DNA of 43,984 bases, taken from NCBI GenBank assembly GCA_913041495.1, contig CAJWHT010000022.1:1-43984 (forward strand), read 5' to 3'. A program made the position numbers and the translations under genes. Position 1 is the stretch's first letter; each line of letters starts with the position of its first letter. Below the pieces are notes generated by a model. That model ran no database searches. It saw nothing but the letters and a program-made list of their open reading frames with translations, and was not told the origin of the DNA. Source of the stretch: an uncultured Desulfobacteraceae bacterium (GTDB lineage Bacteria > Desulfobacterota > Desulfobacteria > Desulfobacterales > Desulfobacteraceae). This document shows positions 35,852-43,748 of this stretch, one piece after another.

Positions 35852-37519
35852 TTAAAAATCAGAAAGATTCTGATAAAACATTGCCGTTGCCGGACTGACC
35901 ACCGTAGGGTCGGTGATCACGTTGATACAGGCTGGTTTGCCGGAATCCACCGCCCGTTTTATCGCCGGAATGATATCGTCGTCTTTTTTAACAAATTCCC
36001 CGTAGCCCCCCAGTTCTTCAACTATTTTTTCATAGTGGCGAAGTTCCAGTTCTGAACAGGTACACCGGTCATGGCCGATACTCATCTCCTGTGAATGTTT
36101 GATCATTCCCCAGGCACAGTCATTGTTGATGACGCATACCACCGGGATGTTATGGCGTACCATGGTATCGAACTCCATGCAGTTCATACCAAAAGAACCG
36201 TCACCATGGAGAAGGATCACGGGCTTGCCAGGGTTGGCAAGTTTTGCTGCCATGGCAAACGGAATACCGGTACCAAGGCATCCCAGCAGGGATCCTGCCG
36301 GTGCCAGCACGCCGGCCCGGTGGTCGGACATAAACCCTGTCATGCCGTAATAACTGGTATCCCCGCCGTCGGAGATATAATAGGCATCCGTCCCGATTTC
36401 GGTCATGATCTGTTGGGTCAGCCGCAGGGGAAGGATGGGGTCGGAGACGGTGTTTTTTTGTTCGGTCTCCGTCACCAGCATTGCCTGGTAGGCATTTTTC
36501 ACCGTTTCTATCCAGGGGCTGTGATCCGCTTTTTTTACCAACGGGGTCAGCCGTTCAAAAATATCGCCGCAGTCCCCTGCCAACCCCACCTGGGAGGTCC
36601 TCATGTTGTCCAGTTCGGCCGGATCAATGTCAATGCGGATAACCTTTGCCTGGGGGAAAAGCTTGGTGGCCTGCATAACCCAGCTGAACCGAATGCCGGC
36701 GGCAATGATGACATCGGCCTGGGGCGCCACGGCGGCCACGGCCGTAAACCCCCCGTCATTCATACAAAGGGCATGGGAATCTGGCAATGCCCCCCGGCCG
36801 TTGTTCAACAGGGCAAAGGGAAAGCCGATCTTTTCGATAAATTGTTTAAAGGCATCATCCTGATTGCTGAATCCCACACCGCTCCCCCCGATAAACAAGG
36901 GTTTTTTGGCGTTATCGATAAGATGGGCCGCCGCCTTAAGCTCGGACTCATGGGGCAGTACCCGTGTCCTGTGGGTCCGCTTTTCAGGAAAGACCAGGTT
37001 TTTTTCATCCATTGAGACAAAAAGGATATCCGGGGGCAGCTCCAGGAAGACAGGGCCGGGCCGTCCTGTGACGGCCTGCCTGAAGGCTGTGGCAAGGTAT
37101 TCGGGAATCCGTGCAATATCATAGCAGGTGGCCTGCCATTTGGTGATGGGTTTGACCATATCAATCTGGTTTATCTCCTGCAGGGCCAGGGTATTATCAT
37201 CCCGCAACGGGTGGCGGCCGCAAAGGACCACCAGGGGGGCTGCGTCCAGAAAGGCGTTTGCAATACCTGACACGGCATTGGTAAATCCAGGCCCTGCAGT
37301 TACAAGGCAGACACCGGGTTTGTTTTTATAGATGGACCAGCCGTGTGCCATCATTGCCGCAGCCTGCTCATGCCTGACATCCACCAACCGGACCCCGTAT
37401 TGGTTAAACCCGTCCAGCAGGTTTTCAATATGCCCGCCCGACAGAGTAAATACCGTATCCACCCCTTCCACTTCCTTCATATATTTTGCCGCAATGTGTC
37501 CGCCGAATATTTCAGCCAT
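35852..37519 (-). CDS. ThDP-dependent lyase/acetolactate-synthase-like enzyme (first copy)
   Basis: A 555-residue enzyme of the thiamine-diphosphate family with the usual three domains (N-terminal PYR, central, C-terminal PP). The catalytic Glu is in VRHEQAAAMMAHG. TAGPGFTNAVSG and GRPGPVFLELPPD are shared with acetolactate synthase and 2-hydroxyacyl-CoA lyase (HACL). The ThDP/Mg motif is HGDGSFGMN with a later NND. The segment TLALQEINQIDMV resembles HACL and oxalyl-CoA decarboxylase more than IlvB. A carboligation or C-C lyase reaction on an alpha-hydroxy/oxo acid or acyl-CoA is likely; the substrate is open. It follows the SCP2-like gene by 72 bases. Confidence 0.85.
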   Translation of the reverse strand: MAEIFGGHIAAKYMKEVEGVDTVFTLSGGHIENLLDGFNQYGVRLVDVRHEQAAAMMAHGWSIYKNKPGVCLVTAGPGFTNAVSGIANAFLDAAPLVVLCGRHPLRDDNTLALQEINQIDMVKPITKWQATCYDIARIPEYLATAFRQAVTGRPGPVFLELPPDILFVSMDEKNLVFPEKRTHRTRVLPHESELKAAAHLIDNAKKPLFIGGSGVGFSNQDDAFKQFIEKIGFPFALLNNGRGALPDSHALCMNDGGFTAVAAVAPQADVIIAAGIRFSWVMQATKLFPQAKVIRIDIDPAELDNMRTSQVGLAGDCGDIFERLTPLVKKADHSPWIETVKNAYQAMLVTETEQKNTVSDPILPLRLTQQIMTEIGTDAYYISDGGDTSYYGMTGFMSDHRAGVLAPAGSLLGCLGTGIPFAMAAKLANPGKPVILLHGDGSFGMNCMEFDTMVRHNIPVVCVINNDCAWGMIKHSQEMSIGHDRCTCSELELRHYEKIVEELGGYGEFVKKDDDIIPAIKRAVDSGKPACINVITDPTVVSPATAMFYQNLSDF

Positions 37520-37591
37520 GGTGTTCTCCTTAAATTTTGGTTAAATTTATATATTCGTCTTTTGTTTTGCTTTCCTGGCAATGGCCCAGGC

Positions 37592-37948
37592 CTAACGAAT
37601 GAGCTGGGTGACATCCTGAAACCACTTGGCGTAGAAACTCATCCCCCTGATGCAAAGCCCTCCGTCAGCCGCTGCATTAAATGAGGCATCTGCCTTTGAA
37701 CTTGTGAGGACTTTAAAGCCGATACCGGCATTCTTGAACACCAGGGCGGCATCGTAGTCGTTGTGGAAGCCGCCACAGGATGACACCTTTCCCCTGTCAA
37801 AGGTGAAAAGCCGGGCCCGTTCCCTGTCCCGTGTGGTAATGAGGATGCGTACCTGGGCTTTCCTGACAGCGTGTTTAAACGCTTTATTCAAATGTGAGGC
37901 GATTTTAAGTAATTGCGCGAGACCAAAAAGCAACAGGGTAAATTTCAT
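37592..37948 (-). CDS. Small SCP2-like protein
   Basis: A 118-residue protein starting with a hydrophobic helix (KFTLLLFGLAQLLKIA), possibly a membrane anchor or lipid-contacting helix rather than a cleaved signal. The following part, ILITTRDRERARLFTFDRG and NDYDAALVFKNAGIGFK, has the strand-helix order of SCP2/sterol-carrier domains, which bind fatty acyl or sterol ligands. The match is by eye and tentative. ATG 37948 has AAGGAG about nine bases upstream. It sits 25 bases after the alcohol dehydrogenase gene and before the ThDP enzyme, so a carrier role for a hydrophobic intermediate is possible. Confidence 0.6.
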   Translation of the reverse strand: MKFTLLLFGLAQLLKIASHLNKAFKHAVRKAQVRILITTRDRERARLFTFDRGKVSSCGGFHNDYDAALVFKNAGIGFKVLTSSKADASFNAAADGGLCIRGMSFYAKWFQDVTQLIR

Positions 37949-37973
37949 GTTCTCTTTCTCCTTTTTAATCGTA

Positions 37974-39194
37974 TTAGTCAAACCGGACCAGGGTCTTTAC
38001 GGCACCATGCCCGGCCTTATTCAGGTTCACCTCAATCATTTCCATATACTCTTCAAGCGTGAAGGTGTGGGTTACAAGGGGGGATGTCCGGATCTTTCCC
38101 TGGTTCATGAACTCCATTGCCAGGTCAAATACATGGCGGGTTTCCCCCTGGTAAACCACCCGGCCGTATCCGTATACGCCCTTGATTTGCTGGAGTTTGA
38201 GCCACAGGGGGGTCAGATCCAGTTTGACGTCGCTGCCGATGCCCACAAGGCTCAGGGTGCCAAAGGGCCCAAGGACCCTAAGGCCCATGTTCAAGGTGGC
38301 TGAATTCCCCACGGTATCGTAAATCCGGTCAAACCCTCCCATGAGAACCGGGTGGCCCAGCTGGGGCTGGTGCAAGGTGGCGCCGGTATATTCGGCAGCC
38401 GTCCGGTATACTGCCTTGAAAGGAATAATATCCGCCTGCCCCAACTCTTCGGCCAGACCTGCGGCATGGGCCGCAGGTTCGATCAGGGCGATTCCGGCAC
38501 CGGGACAAAGGGTGCGGACCGCCTGGATCACCAGGTTGCCGATGACCCCGCCGCCGATCACAAGAATTTTGTCAGAAGGTTTAGGGCTATTGTCAAACAC
38601 GGTCTGAAGGGCCACGGCAAGCGGTTCGGTCATGGCCGCAGCCTCCAGGTCAAGCGCGTCCGGGACCTTGAAAAGCTGGCTTTCATGGGCGGCGATATAA
38701 GGCGCAAATCCCCCGGTAATCCCTGAATTAAGCCCTGTGAACATGCCGGGCGGTAAATCGCCTCCGGCAGAATTTTCACAGTTCAGGGAACGGCCTGCGG
38801 CGCAGACCGCACATTGTTCAGGCAGATTCCGGACCGTGCATCCAAGACCCGGGTTTACCGTCACCACATCCCCCAATTCGAATTGGGTTACTTCCGGACC
38901 TTTTTTAATGATCCTGCCAACCGCCTCATGCCCGATAATGCAGGGAAAAGAGGTAAAGGGCGAGGCCGTGGGGGAGTCATGGAGCATCATGAGATTCAGA
39001 TCGCTGCCGCAAAACCCGCAGAAAATGGTTTTCAGCTTGACCCATTGCCCTGTGGGAGCTGCGGGTTCGGGAATTTCCACAAGACGGGTGGTTTTAAAAG
39101 GGCCCTTAAAGTAAACCTTGTTTCCGAAAATGGGCCGGATGGCTTTGGCCGCAATGAATCTTGAGGGTGTTACATTGAACTGCAATGCTTTCAT
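37974..39194 (-). CDS. Zinc-type alcohol dehydrogenase (MDR superfamily)
   Basis: A 406-residue medium-chain dehydrogenase. The catalytic zinc Cys is in FCGFCGSDLN, with the usual GHEAVGRI glutamate/His motif after it. The NAD-binding motif is VIGGGVIGNLVIQ. The structural-zinc loop is only partly kept: CTVRNLPEQCAVCAAGRSLNC has four cysteines. The protein is longer than the usual 340-380. It would oxidise a secondary or primary alcohol or reduce the ketone. It is the first gene of the operon, with a CGGAG site. Its promoter contains a TetR-type palindrome, so expression is presumably induced by a pathway substrate. Confidence 0.9.
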   Translation of the reverse strand: MKALQFNVTPSRFIAAKAIRPIFGNKVYFKGPFKTTRLVEIPEPAAPTGQWVKLKTIFCGFCGSDLNLMMLHDSPTASPFTSFPCIIGHEAVGRIIKKGPEVTQFELGDVVTVNPGLGCTVRNLPEQCAVCAAGRSLNCENSAGGDLPPGMFTGLNSGITGGFAPYIAAHESQLFKVPDALDLEAAAMTEPLAVALQTVFDNSPKPSDKILVIGGGVIGNLVIQAVRTLCPGAGIALIEPAAHAAGLAEELGQADIIPFKAVYRTAAEYTGATLHQPQLGHPVLMGGFDRIYDTVGNSATLNMGLRVLGPFGTLSLVGIGSDVKLDLTPLWLKLQQIKGVYGYGRVVYQGETRHVFDLAMEFMNQGKIRTSPLVTHTFTLEEYMEMIEVNLNKAGHGAVKTLVRFD

Positions 39195-39291
39195 ATCGAT
39201 CTCCGGATGTTGCTTTTTTAAAATTCTGCCCTGCCATGGCTAAGGCGGATTCAGCCGGGTGCTGTGATCTGTTAATTTTGTTTCTGAATGA

Positions 39292-39322
39292 TTTATATGA
39301 ACTATAGTTCGTGTTTTGTAAA
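39292..39322 (-). promoter_or_regulatory. Predicted adh-operon promoter with a TetR-type operator in its spacer
   Basis: On the minus strand a -10-like TATAAA (39297-39292) lies 18 bases from TTACAA (39321-39316). The perfect palindrome GAACTATAGTTC (39299-39310) fills the spacer, a position at which a bound repressor would block RNA polymerase. Confidence 0.55.
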
Positions 39323-39361
39323 TAGAAAATTTTTATTAAAAATAAATAATTATAATTATAA

Positions 39362-39383
39362 TATGAATAATAGTTCGTATTTT
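39362..39383. promoter_or_regulatory. Second, imperfect TetR-type operator copy
   Basis: TATGAATAATAGTTCGTATT matches the first site, TATGAACTATAGTTCGTGTT (39296-39315), except for three positions. The copies are 66 bases apart. This second copy lies 12 bases upstream of the tetR -35 box and suggests cooperative or divergent control by the TetR encoded next to it. Confidence 0.5.
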
Positions 39384-39395
39384 ATTGCTATTGGC

Positions 39396-39424
39396 TTGAA
39401 AAAATAATCGCAAACAGGTACATT
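39396..39424 (+). promoter_or_regulatory. Sigma70-type promoter of tetR-hydrolase
   Basis: TTGAAA (39396-39401) and TACATT (39419-39424) are separated by 17 bases and lie 33 bases before the tetR ATG. Confidence 0.5.
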
Positions 39425-39456
39425 CACTTCACACTTAAATACAACGCGGAGATTAA

Positions 39457-40083
39457 ATGAGCAGCATACGCACCCCCAGGCAAAAAAGAGGGATTGATAC
39501 AAAAGAGCGGATCACCAAGGCGGCCATGGCATTGTTTGCGGAAAGAGGCATTCACGGTACTACTTCAAAACAGATCGCCAAAAAGGCGGGCGTTTCCATT
39601 GGCAGTTTTTATTCCTATTTTAAAAACAAAGAAAAGCTGCTCATCGAAATGCTTGAAGATTATGTGGAAAATCATTATGACGCGGTCTGGCAGGCCCTGG
39701 GAAGCCTTAGGATGGAGACCCTTGGCAGAAATGACTTGCGTACCCTTATTCTGGGGGTGTTCAACGCCTATGAACTGGCACCGGAATTCCACCGCCAGAC
39801 CCACGCATTAAGGTATACGGATCCTGATATAAAACGCATATATGATCGTGAGAGGGAAAGGGAAGTCCGGCAGATTCAGTTTCTCATAGAGCAGAATGCC
39901 GGCCACATGGTCCCGGTAAAGGACAGCAGGGCCGTTGCCATGGTCATCCATAATGCGGTTGAAAATGTGGCCCACACAGCCAAATTTTATGGCACGGATA
40001 TCAGTGAAACTGCCCTGGCAGACGCCCTGGCTGATATGATTGCAGGGTTGCTTCTGGGCAATACGCTTTCGGCGATAAAATGA
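39457..40083 (+). CDS. TetR/AcrR family transcriptional regulator
   Basis: A 208-residue regulator. The DNA-binding domain (about 12-65) shows TKERITKAAMALFAERGIHGTTSKQIAKKAGV and then SIGSFYSYFKNKEKLL. The C-terminal ligand domain is helical with no assigned ligand. It begins after GGAG at five bases. It is divergent from the alcohol dehydrogenase operon, and two copies of a palindrome between them are its probable binding sites. The hydrolase gene overlaps its stop by 4 bases. Confidence 0.93.
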   Translation: MSSIRTPRQKRGIDTKERITKAAMALFAERGIHGTTSKQIAKKAGVSIGSFYSYFKNKEKLLIEMLEDYVENHYDAVWQALGSLRMETLGRNDLRTLILGVFNAYELAPEFHRQTHALRYTDPDIKRIYDREREREVRQIQFLIEQNAGHMVPVKDSRAVAMVIHNAVENVAHTAKFYGTDISETALADALADMIAGLLLGNTLSAIK

Positions 40084-40931
40084 TTCTTCAGGAAATTCAA
40101 ACACAAAACGGATTGATCATGCCAGCCACCCCCATAAACAGTATCCGTTTCAATACACGTTGTACCGGTGAAGGGCCGGCCTTTATCTGGGGGCATGGAC
40201 TCATGGCCAGCATGAAAAGCGAGGATCTTGTTGATCTGTTCGAATGGGACAATTTCCCGGAGACAAACCGGTTGATCCGGTATGATGCCAGGGGGCACGG
40301 GGAAACCCAGCCCACGTTTTTTCCTGAAGACTATCACTGGAAACAACTGGCAAAAGACATGCTGGCAGTGGCCGAAAGCTATGGTGAAACCCGCGTCATT
40401 GCCGGGGGCCAGTCCATGGGCTGTGCCACGGCGATTTATTCCGCCTGTATTGCACCGAAAAAAATAAAAGGCCTGATTCTGGTCAATCCGCCCACAGCCT
40501 GGGAAACCCGGGCAGAACAAGGCAAACTTTACAATAAAATGGCAACCACGGGCCGGCTGCTCGGCGGCGGTATGCTGGCCCGGATGATGCGTAATAAACT
40601 GTCCCGCCTGCTTCCCCAATGGCTGATCGATGCCAAAAAGGGCAGGGTTGAAGGCGCACTCGAAGGTCTGAAACCCTTGAAAAGAAAAACCCTTTTTAAC
40701 CTGTTCAAGGGCGCGGCCCTGACCGATTTGCCTTCCGGCGAAACGATTAAAAAAATCCAGGTACCCTGCCTAATTCTCGGATGGACTGGAGACCCCACAC
40801 ATCCGGTGGAAACAGCAAAAGAGATTCACCGACTGCTTCCTGATTCCGAACTCGTGATTGCCAATGGGTACTCTGATTTTAAGAAATGGCCTGGACTGAT
40901 ACGCGATTTTGTAAAAAACAACGACAAATAA
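40080..40931 (+). CDS. Alpha/beta hydrolase-like protein, catalytic His not evident
   Basis: A 283-residue alpha/beta-hydrolase fold protein. The oxyanion motif is IWGHGLMAS, the nucleophile elbow is AGGQSMGCATA (Ser), and the acid position is LILGWTGDPTHPV. In the place where the family has GGH or GEH, the C-terminus reads VIANGYSDFKKWP, so no clear catalytic His is visible. The protein may be non-catalytic, or may use another residue. The ATG at 40080 overlaps the TetR stop (ATGA); ATG 40119 is an alternative start that would look more like a family N-terminus. It is co-transcribed with the TetR gene and converges on the second ThDP gene. Confidence 0.8.
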   Translation: MILQEIQTQNGLIMPATPINSIRFNTRCTGEGPAFIWGHGLMASMKSEDLVDLFEWDNFPETNRLIRYDARGHGETQPTFFPEDYHWKQLAKDMLAVAESYGETRVIAGGQSMGCATAIYSACIAPKKIKGLILVNPPTAWETRAEQGKLYNKMATTGRLLGGGMLARMMRNKLSRLLPQWLIDAKKGRVEGALEGLKPLKRKTLFNLFKGAALTDLPSGETIKKIQVPCLILGWTGDPTHPVETAKEIHRLLPDSELVIANGYSDFKKWPGLIRDFVKNNDK

Positions 40932-40966
40932 AAAAACAGGACGTGATAGGAGCCACCCGAGCGTTA

Positions 40967-41012
40967 CCGGGGGGCCATGAAATATCAAGACACGAATTTC
41001 ATGGCTCCCGGA
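40967..41012. terminator. Long hairpin between the converging hydrolase and ThDP enzyme genes
   Basis: GCCATGAAAT (40974-40983) and ATTTCATGGC (40996-41005) pair perfectly, and flanking GGG/CCC extends the stem to about 14-16 bp with a G-T pair or bulge. The loop is 12 bases. No T tract follows on either side directly, so it may be a Rho-assisted or bidirectional end, or an RNA-stability hairpin. Confidence 0.45.
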
Positions 41013-41041
41013 AAACGGTTTACGTCAGTCCTTTGATGTTC

Positions 41042-42736
41042 TTAGAGCATTTCAGCCATGGCCAGCGCTTTTGATCCCGGACCGACCACTGCCGGGTCTG
41101 TCATGACATTGATGCAGGTGGTCACATCTGAAGCAAAGGCCTCTTCCAAGGCCGGAATAATATCGTCTGGGGTTTCAACCAGGATGCCTTTACCGCCCAG
41201 TGAGGCCACGGCCTCGTGGTAGGGAGGATTGCCAATCTCCACCGTGCCGGGGATAAAACGGGCGAATTTCATCTGCATGCTGTTTGAGGTCATTCCCCAT
41301 TTCTGGTTATTGTCGATGACCACGACGATGGGCAGATTTTTTCTAAGAGAGGTTTCAATCTCCATGAAATTAAATCCCATGGAACCATCACCGATATACA
41401 CAAGTACCCGGCGATCCGGATTGATTAACTTTGCAGACAATCCATAGGGAAGTCCCACCCCCAGACAGCCAAACAGGGAGGAATCAATGATGTTCAAAGG
41501 TCCAGTGCAGGTTCTTGCTCCTGAAATCCAGGTCTGGGCATCCCCCCCGTCTGCAACGATGATATCATCGTTTCTGTTCATGAATGCATTCACTTTTTCG
41601 GCCAGTAGCCCAGGGTATATAAACCCGGAGGGTTCAACGACCTCCTCCCTGGCGGCAGCTTTCATCTCGCTGTCCGTCCGTGACAAGGTTTCCACCCAGT
41701 CCCGGAATTTATTGCCCGGATTTCCTTTGGTTTCGGATAAAATATCAAGACATTCGCTCAACAGGGCTTTTATATCCCCAAAGACAGGTAGGTCAATTGT
41801 TTTGTTGCGGCCGATCTCCTCAGGTTCAATATCCACCTGGATAATTTTTGCGTCCGGCTTGTAAAAAGCGCCAAAGACATTGTAAAGACAAAGCCGGTTA
41901 CCCAGGAGAATCACCAGGTCAGACTCTGTTGTGGCCATTCCTGCGCATCCCGGAAGGGTGGGCACGGAAGCGCCAAAACAAAGGGGATGGGTGTCCGGGA
42001 TTATTCCTCTCCCCATTTTTATGGTAAACACAGGGATCCCGGTCTTTTCAACAAAGCTGCGCAGTTCAGGGCCGGCATCCGAATAATGAATTCCGCTGCC
42101 GGCAAAGATAACCGGCTGTTTGGCCTCCCTGATCATTTCCATCATTCTGCGGGCATCGTTTTTGTCCACGGGCCTGGAGGATACTTTGGTAGAGATATGA
42201 TTCACCTTTGACGGGTCAACATCGCCGTCCAGGACATCAATGGGAAGTTCAAGAAACACAGGGCCGGGCCTGCCCTGGCCCGCAAAACGAAACGCCATGT
42301 CAATATATTCGGGAATCCGTTCCGGTTTTCGGCAGACAAAGGATTTTTTCACAATGGATTCTATGATAGGCCTCTGGCGCATATCCTGCAGCCCGAGCCT
42401 GTCCGGTGATTTAGGGCCGTGGGCCCCAGCAATAAGGACCATGGGGGCATTTGTCATCTGGGCGTTCACCATGGGGGATATGGTGTTGGTGAATCCGGGG
42501 CCGAAGGTGACAAGAACAACCCCCGGCTTTCCCGTCATCCGGCCGTAGGCTTCCGCCATGAAGGCCGCCGCCTGTTCATGCCGGGCAGTAATGATCTCTA
42601 TTGGCGTCTTCTCAACCGCATATTGAACCGGGCTGATACTTTCGCCGGGAACGCCGAAGATATACTCAACCCCGGCGTTTAAAAATGCATCACTGATCAA
42701 CCCCCATCCTTTTAATTTCTCATGTTGTTCGTTCAT
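41042..42736 (-). CDS. ThDP-dependent lyase/acetolactate-synthase-like enzyme (second copy)
   Basis: A 564-residue ThDP enzyme. The catalytic Glu is in TARHEQAAAFMAEAYG, GPGFTNTISPMV and GRPGPVFLELPID follow, and the ThDP/Mg motif is IGDGSMGFN with a later DNN. It differs clearly from the first copy, with GVPGESISPV at the N-terminus instead of TLSGGHIENL, and it shares the GLQDMRQR segment position. A carboligase or 2-hydroxyacyl-CoA lyase role is plausible; acetolactate synthase is possible but there is no ilvC nearby. An AGGAG site lies 11 bases before the ATG. It follows an extended-SDR gene by 34 bases, so ThDP enzyme and SDR are paired here as in the first operon. Confidence 0.85.
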   Translation of the reverse strand: MNEQHEKLKGWGLISDAFLNAGVEYIFGVPGESISPVQYAVEKTPIEIITARHEQAAAFMAEAYGRMTGKPGVVLVTFGPGFTNTISPMVNAQMTNAPMVLIAGAHGPKSPDRLGLQDMRQRPIIESIVKKSFVCRKPERIPEYIDMAFRFAGQGRPGPVFLELPIDVLDGDVDPSKVNHISTKVSSRPVDKNDARRMMEMIREAKQPVIFAGSGIHYSDAGPELRSFVEKTGIPVFTIKMGRGIIPDTHPLCFGASVPTLPGCAGMATTESDLVILLGNRLCLYNVFGAFYKPDAKIIQVDIEPEEIGRNKTIDLPVFGDIKALLSECLDILSETKGNPGNKFRDWVETLSRTDSEMKAAAREEVVEPSGFIYPGLLAEKVNAFMNRNDDIIVADGGDAQTWISGARTCTGPLNIIDSSLFGCLGVGLPYGLSAKLINPDRRVLVYIGDGSMGFNFMEIETSLRKNLPIVVVIDNNQKWGMTSNSMQMKFARFIPGTVEIGNPPYHEAVASLGGKGILVETPDDIIPALEEAFASDVTTCINVMTDPAVVGPGSKALAMAEML

Positions 42737-42770
42737 CTGACTTCGGCTCCTGTTCTATTAAGCGTTACGG

Positions 42771-43748
42771 TTATATGAGCTTTTCTTGTTTAAGCCATAG
42801 ATGACAGTCCGTCACCATTTCCAAAATCGTTGTTGTGCTGAATCCTAAGGCACGTCTGGCTTTGGTATCGTCACAGGTGAGGTGGCCCACCAGGCGCAGG
42901 TATTTGGGATAGGTCATCAACGGTTCTTGCCGGGTGATGAATGATGCGGCCAGGGAGGTGTATAAAATCAGTTTCAATCTGGTTTTTGAGATCTCCTTTA
43001 ACGGCAGTCCTGCACCGGTGACCTTGAGAATATCCGAAATAACATCCCTGAAACTTGCCCGGGTGCCCCCAAGGAGGTAGTTTTCCCCCTTTTCCCCGTT
43101 TTCAACAGCGGATATATGGGCCCGGGCAATATCTTTGGCATGTGAAAAGGTGCCGACCCCTGGCGGATAGCCAGGCAGTTTGCCGGAACAGACATTTTTT
43201 ATCAATTGTGACCAGTTGCCCGGGTCATAGGGACCGATAATATTACAGGGGTTTAAGATGACGGCAAAAAGCCCTTCTTGAACCGCCTTTTGCACCTCCT
43301 GTTCTGCCAGGTATTTGGTCCGGTTGTAACTCATCCCGCAGCCCAGGGCATTTGACGGTGTCTTTTCGGTCAGCTTGTGGTTATGGTACCCGTATGCAGA
43401 GCTTGAAGAGGTATGAATGAAGCGGACGGCTTTTTTATTAATGGCTTCCCTGCACATGTTTGTCGTGCCGACAACGTTGATATTGAATTGTCTTTCATCA
43501 TTTTTTTTCCACATGCTGATATCGCCTGCCAGATGGAAAATCGCATCCGGTTGATCCGGTATTGCCCTTTTCAAGGATGCTGGATCCAGGATATCCCCCT
43601 CAACCTTATCAACGTCGAAGCGGTCAAGGAATTTTGTATTCTCCCCGGGCAGATGAAGGGCCGTGATATGCCAGTTTTCAGCTTTAAGCTGCTGGATAAG
43701 ATTCAGCCCTAAGAATCCGGTGCCACCGGTAATAAATCCCGTTTTCAT
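42771..43748 (-). CDS. NAD-dependent epimerase/dehydratase (extended SDR, second copy)
   Basis: A 325-residue extended SDR. NAD binds at FITGGTGFLGLNLIQ. The active site has HTSSSSAYGY and MSYNRTKYLAE (Tyr-x-x-x-Lys). FHLAGDISMWKK and ILNPCNIIGPYD are typical of the dihydroflavonol-reductase/3-beta-HSD branch. Substrate is unknown. ATG 43748 is preferred for spacing to the AAGGGGG site; ATG 43751 and 43763 are alternatives in the same frame. It is the first gene of a pair with the second ThDP enzyme and probably has its own promoter in the 230 bases upstream. Confidence 0.86.
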   Translation of the reverse strand: MKTGFITGGTGFLGLNLIQQLKAENWHITALHLPGENTKFLDRFDVDKVEGDILDPASLKRAIPDQPDAIFHLAGDISMWKKNDERQFNINVVGTTNMCREAINKKAVRFIHTSSSSAYGYHNHKLTEKTPSNALGCGMSYNRTKYLAEQEVQKAVQEGLFAVILNPCNIIGPYDPGNWSQLIKNVCSGKLPGYPPGVGTFSHAKDIARAHISAVENGEKGENYLLGGTRASFRDVISDILKVTGAGLPLKEISKTRLKLILYTSLAASFITRQEPLMTYPKYLRLVGHLTCDDTKARRALGFSTTTILEMVTDCHLWLKQEKLI

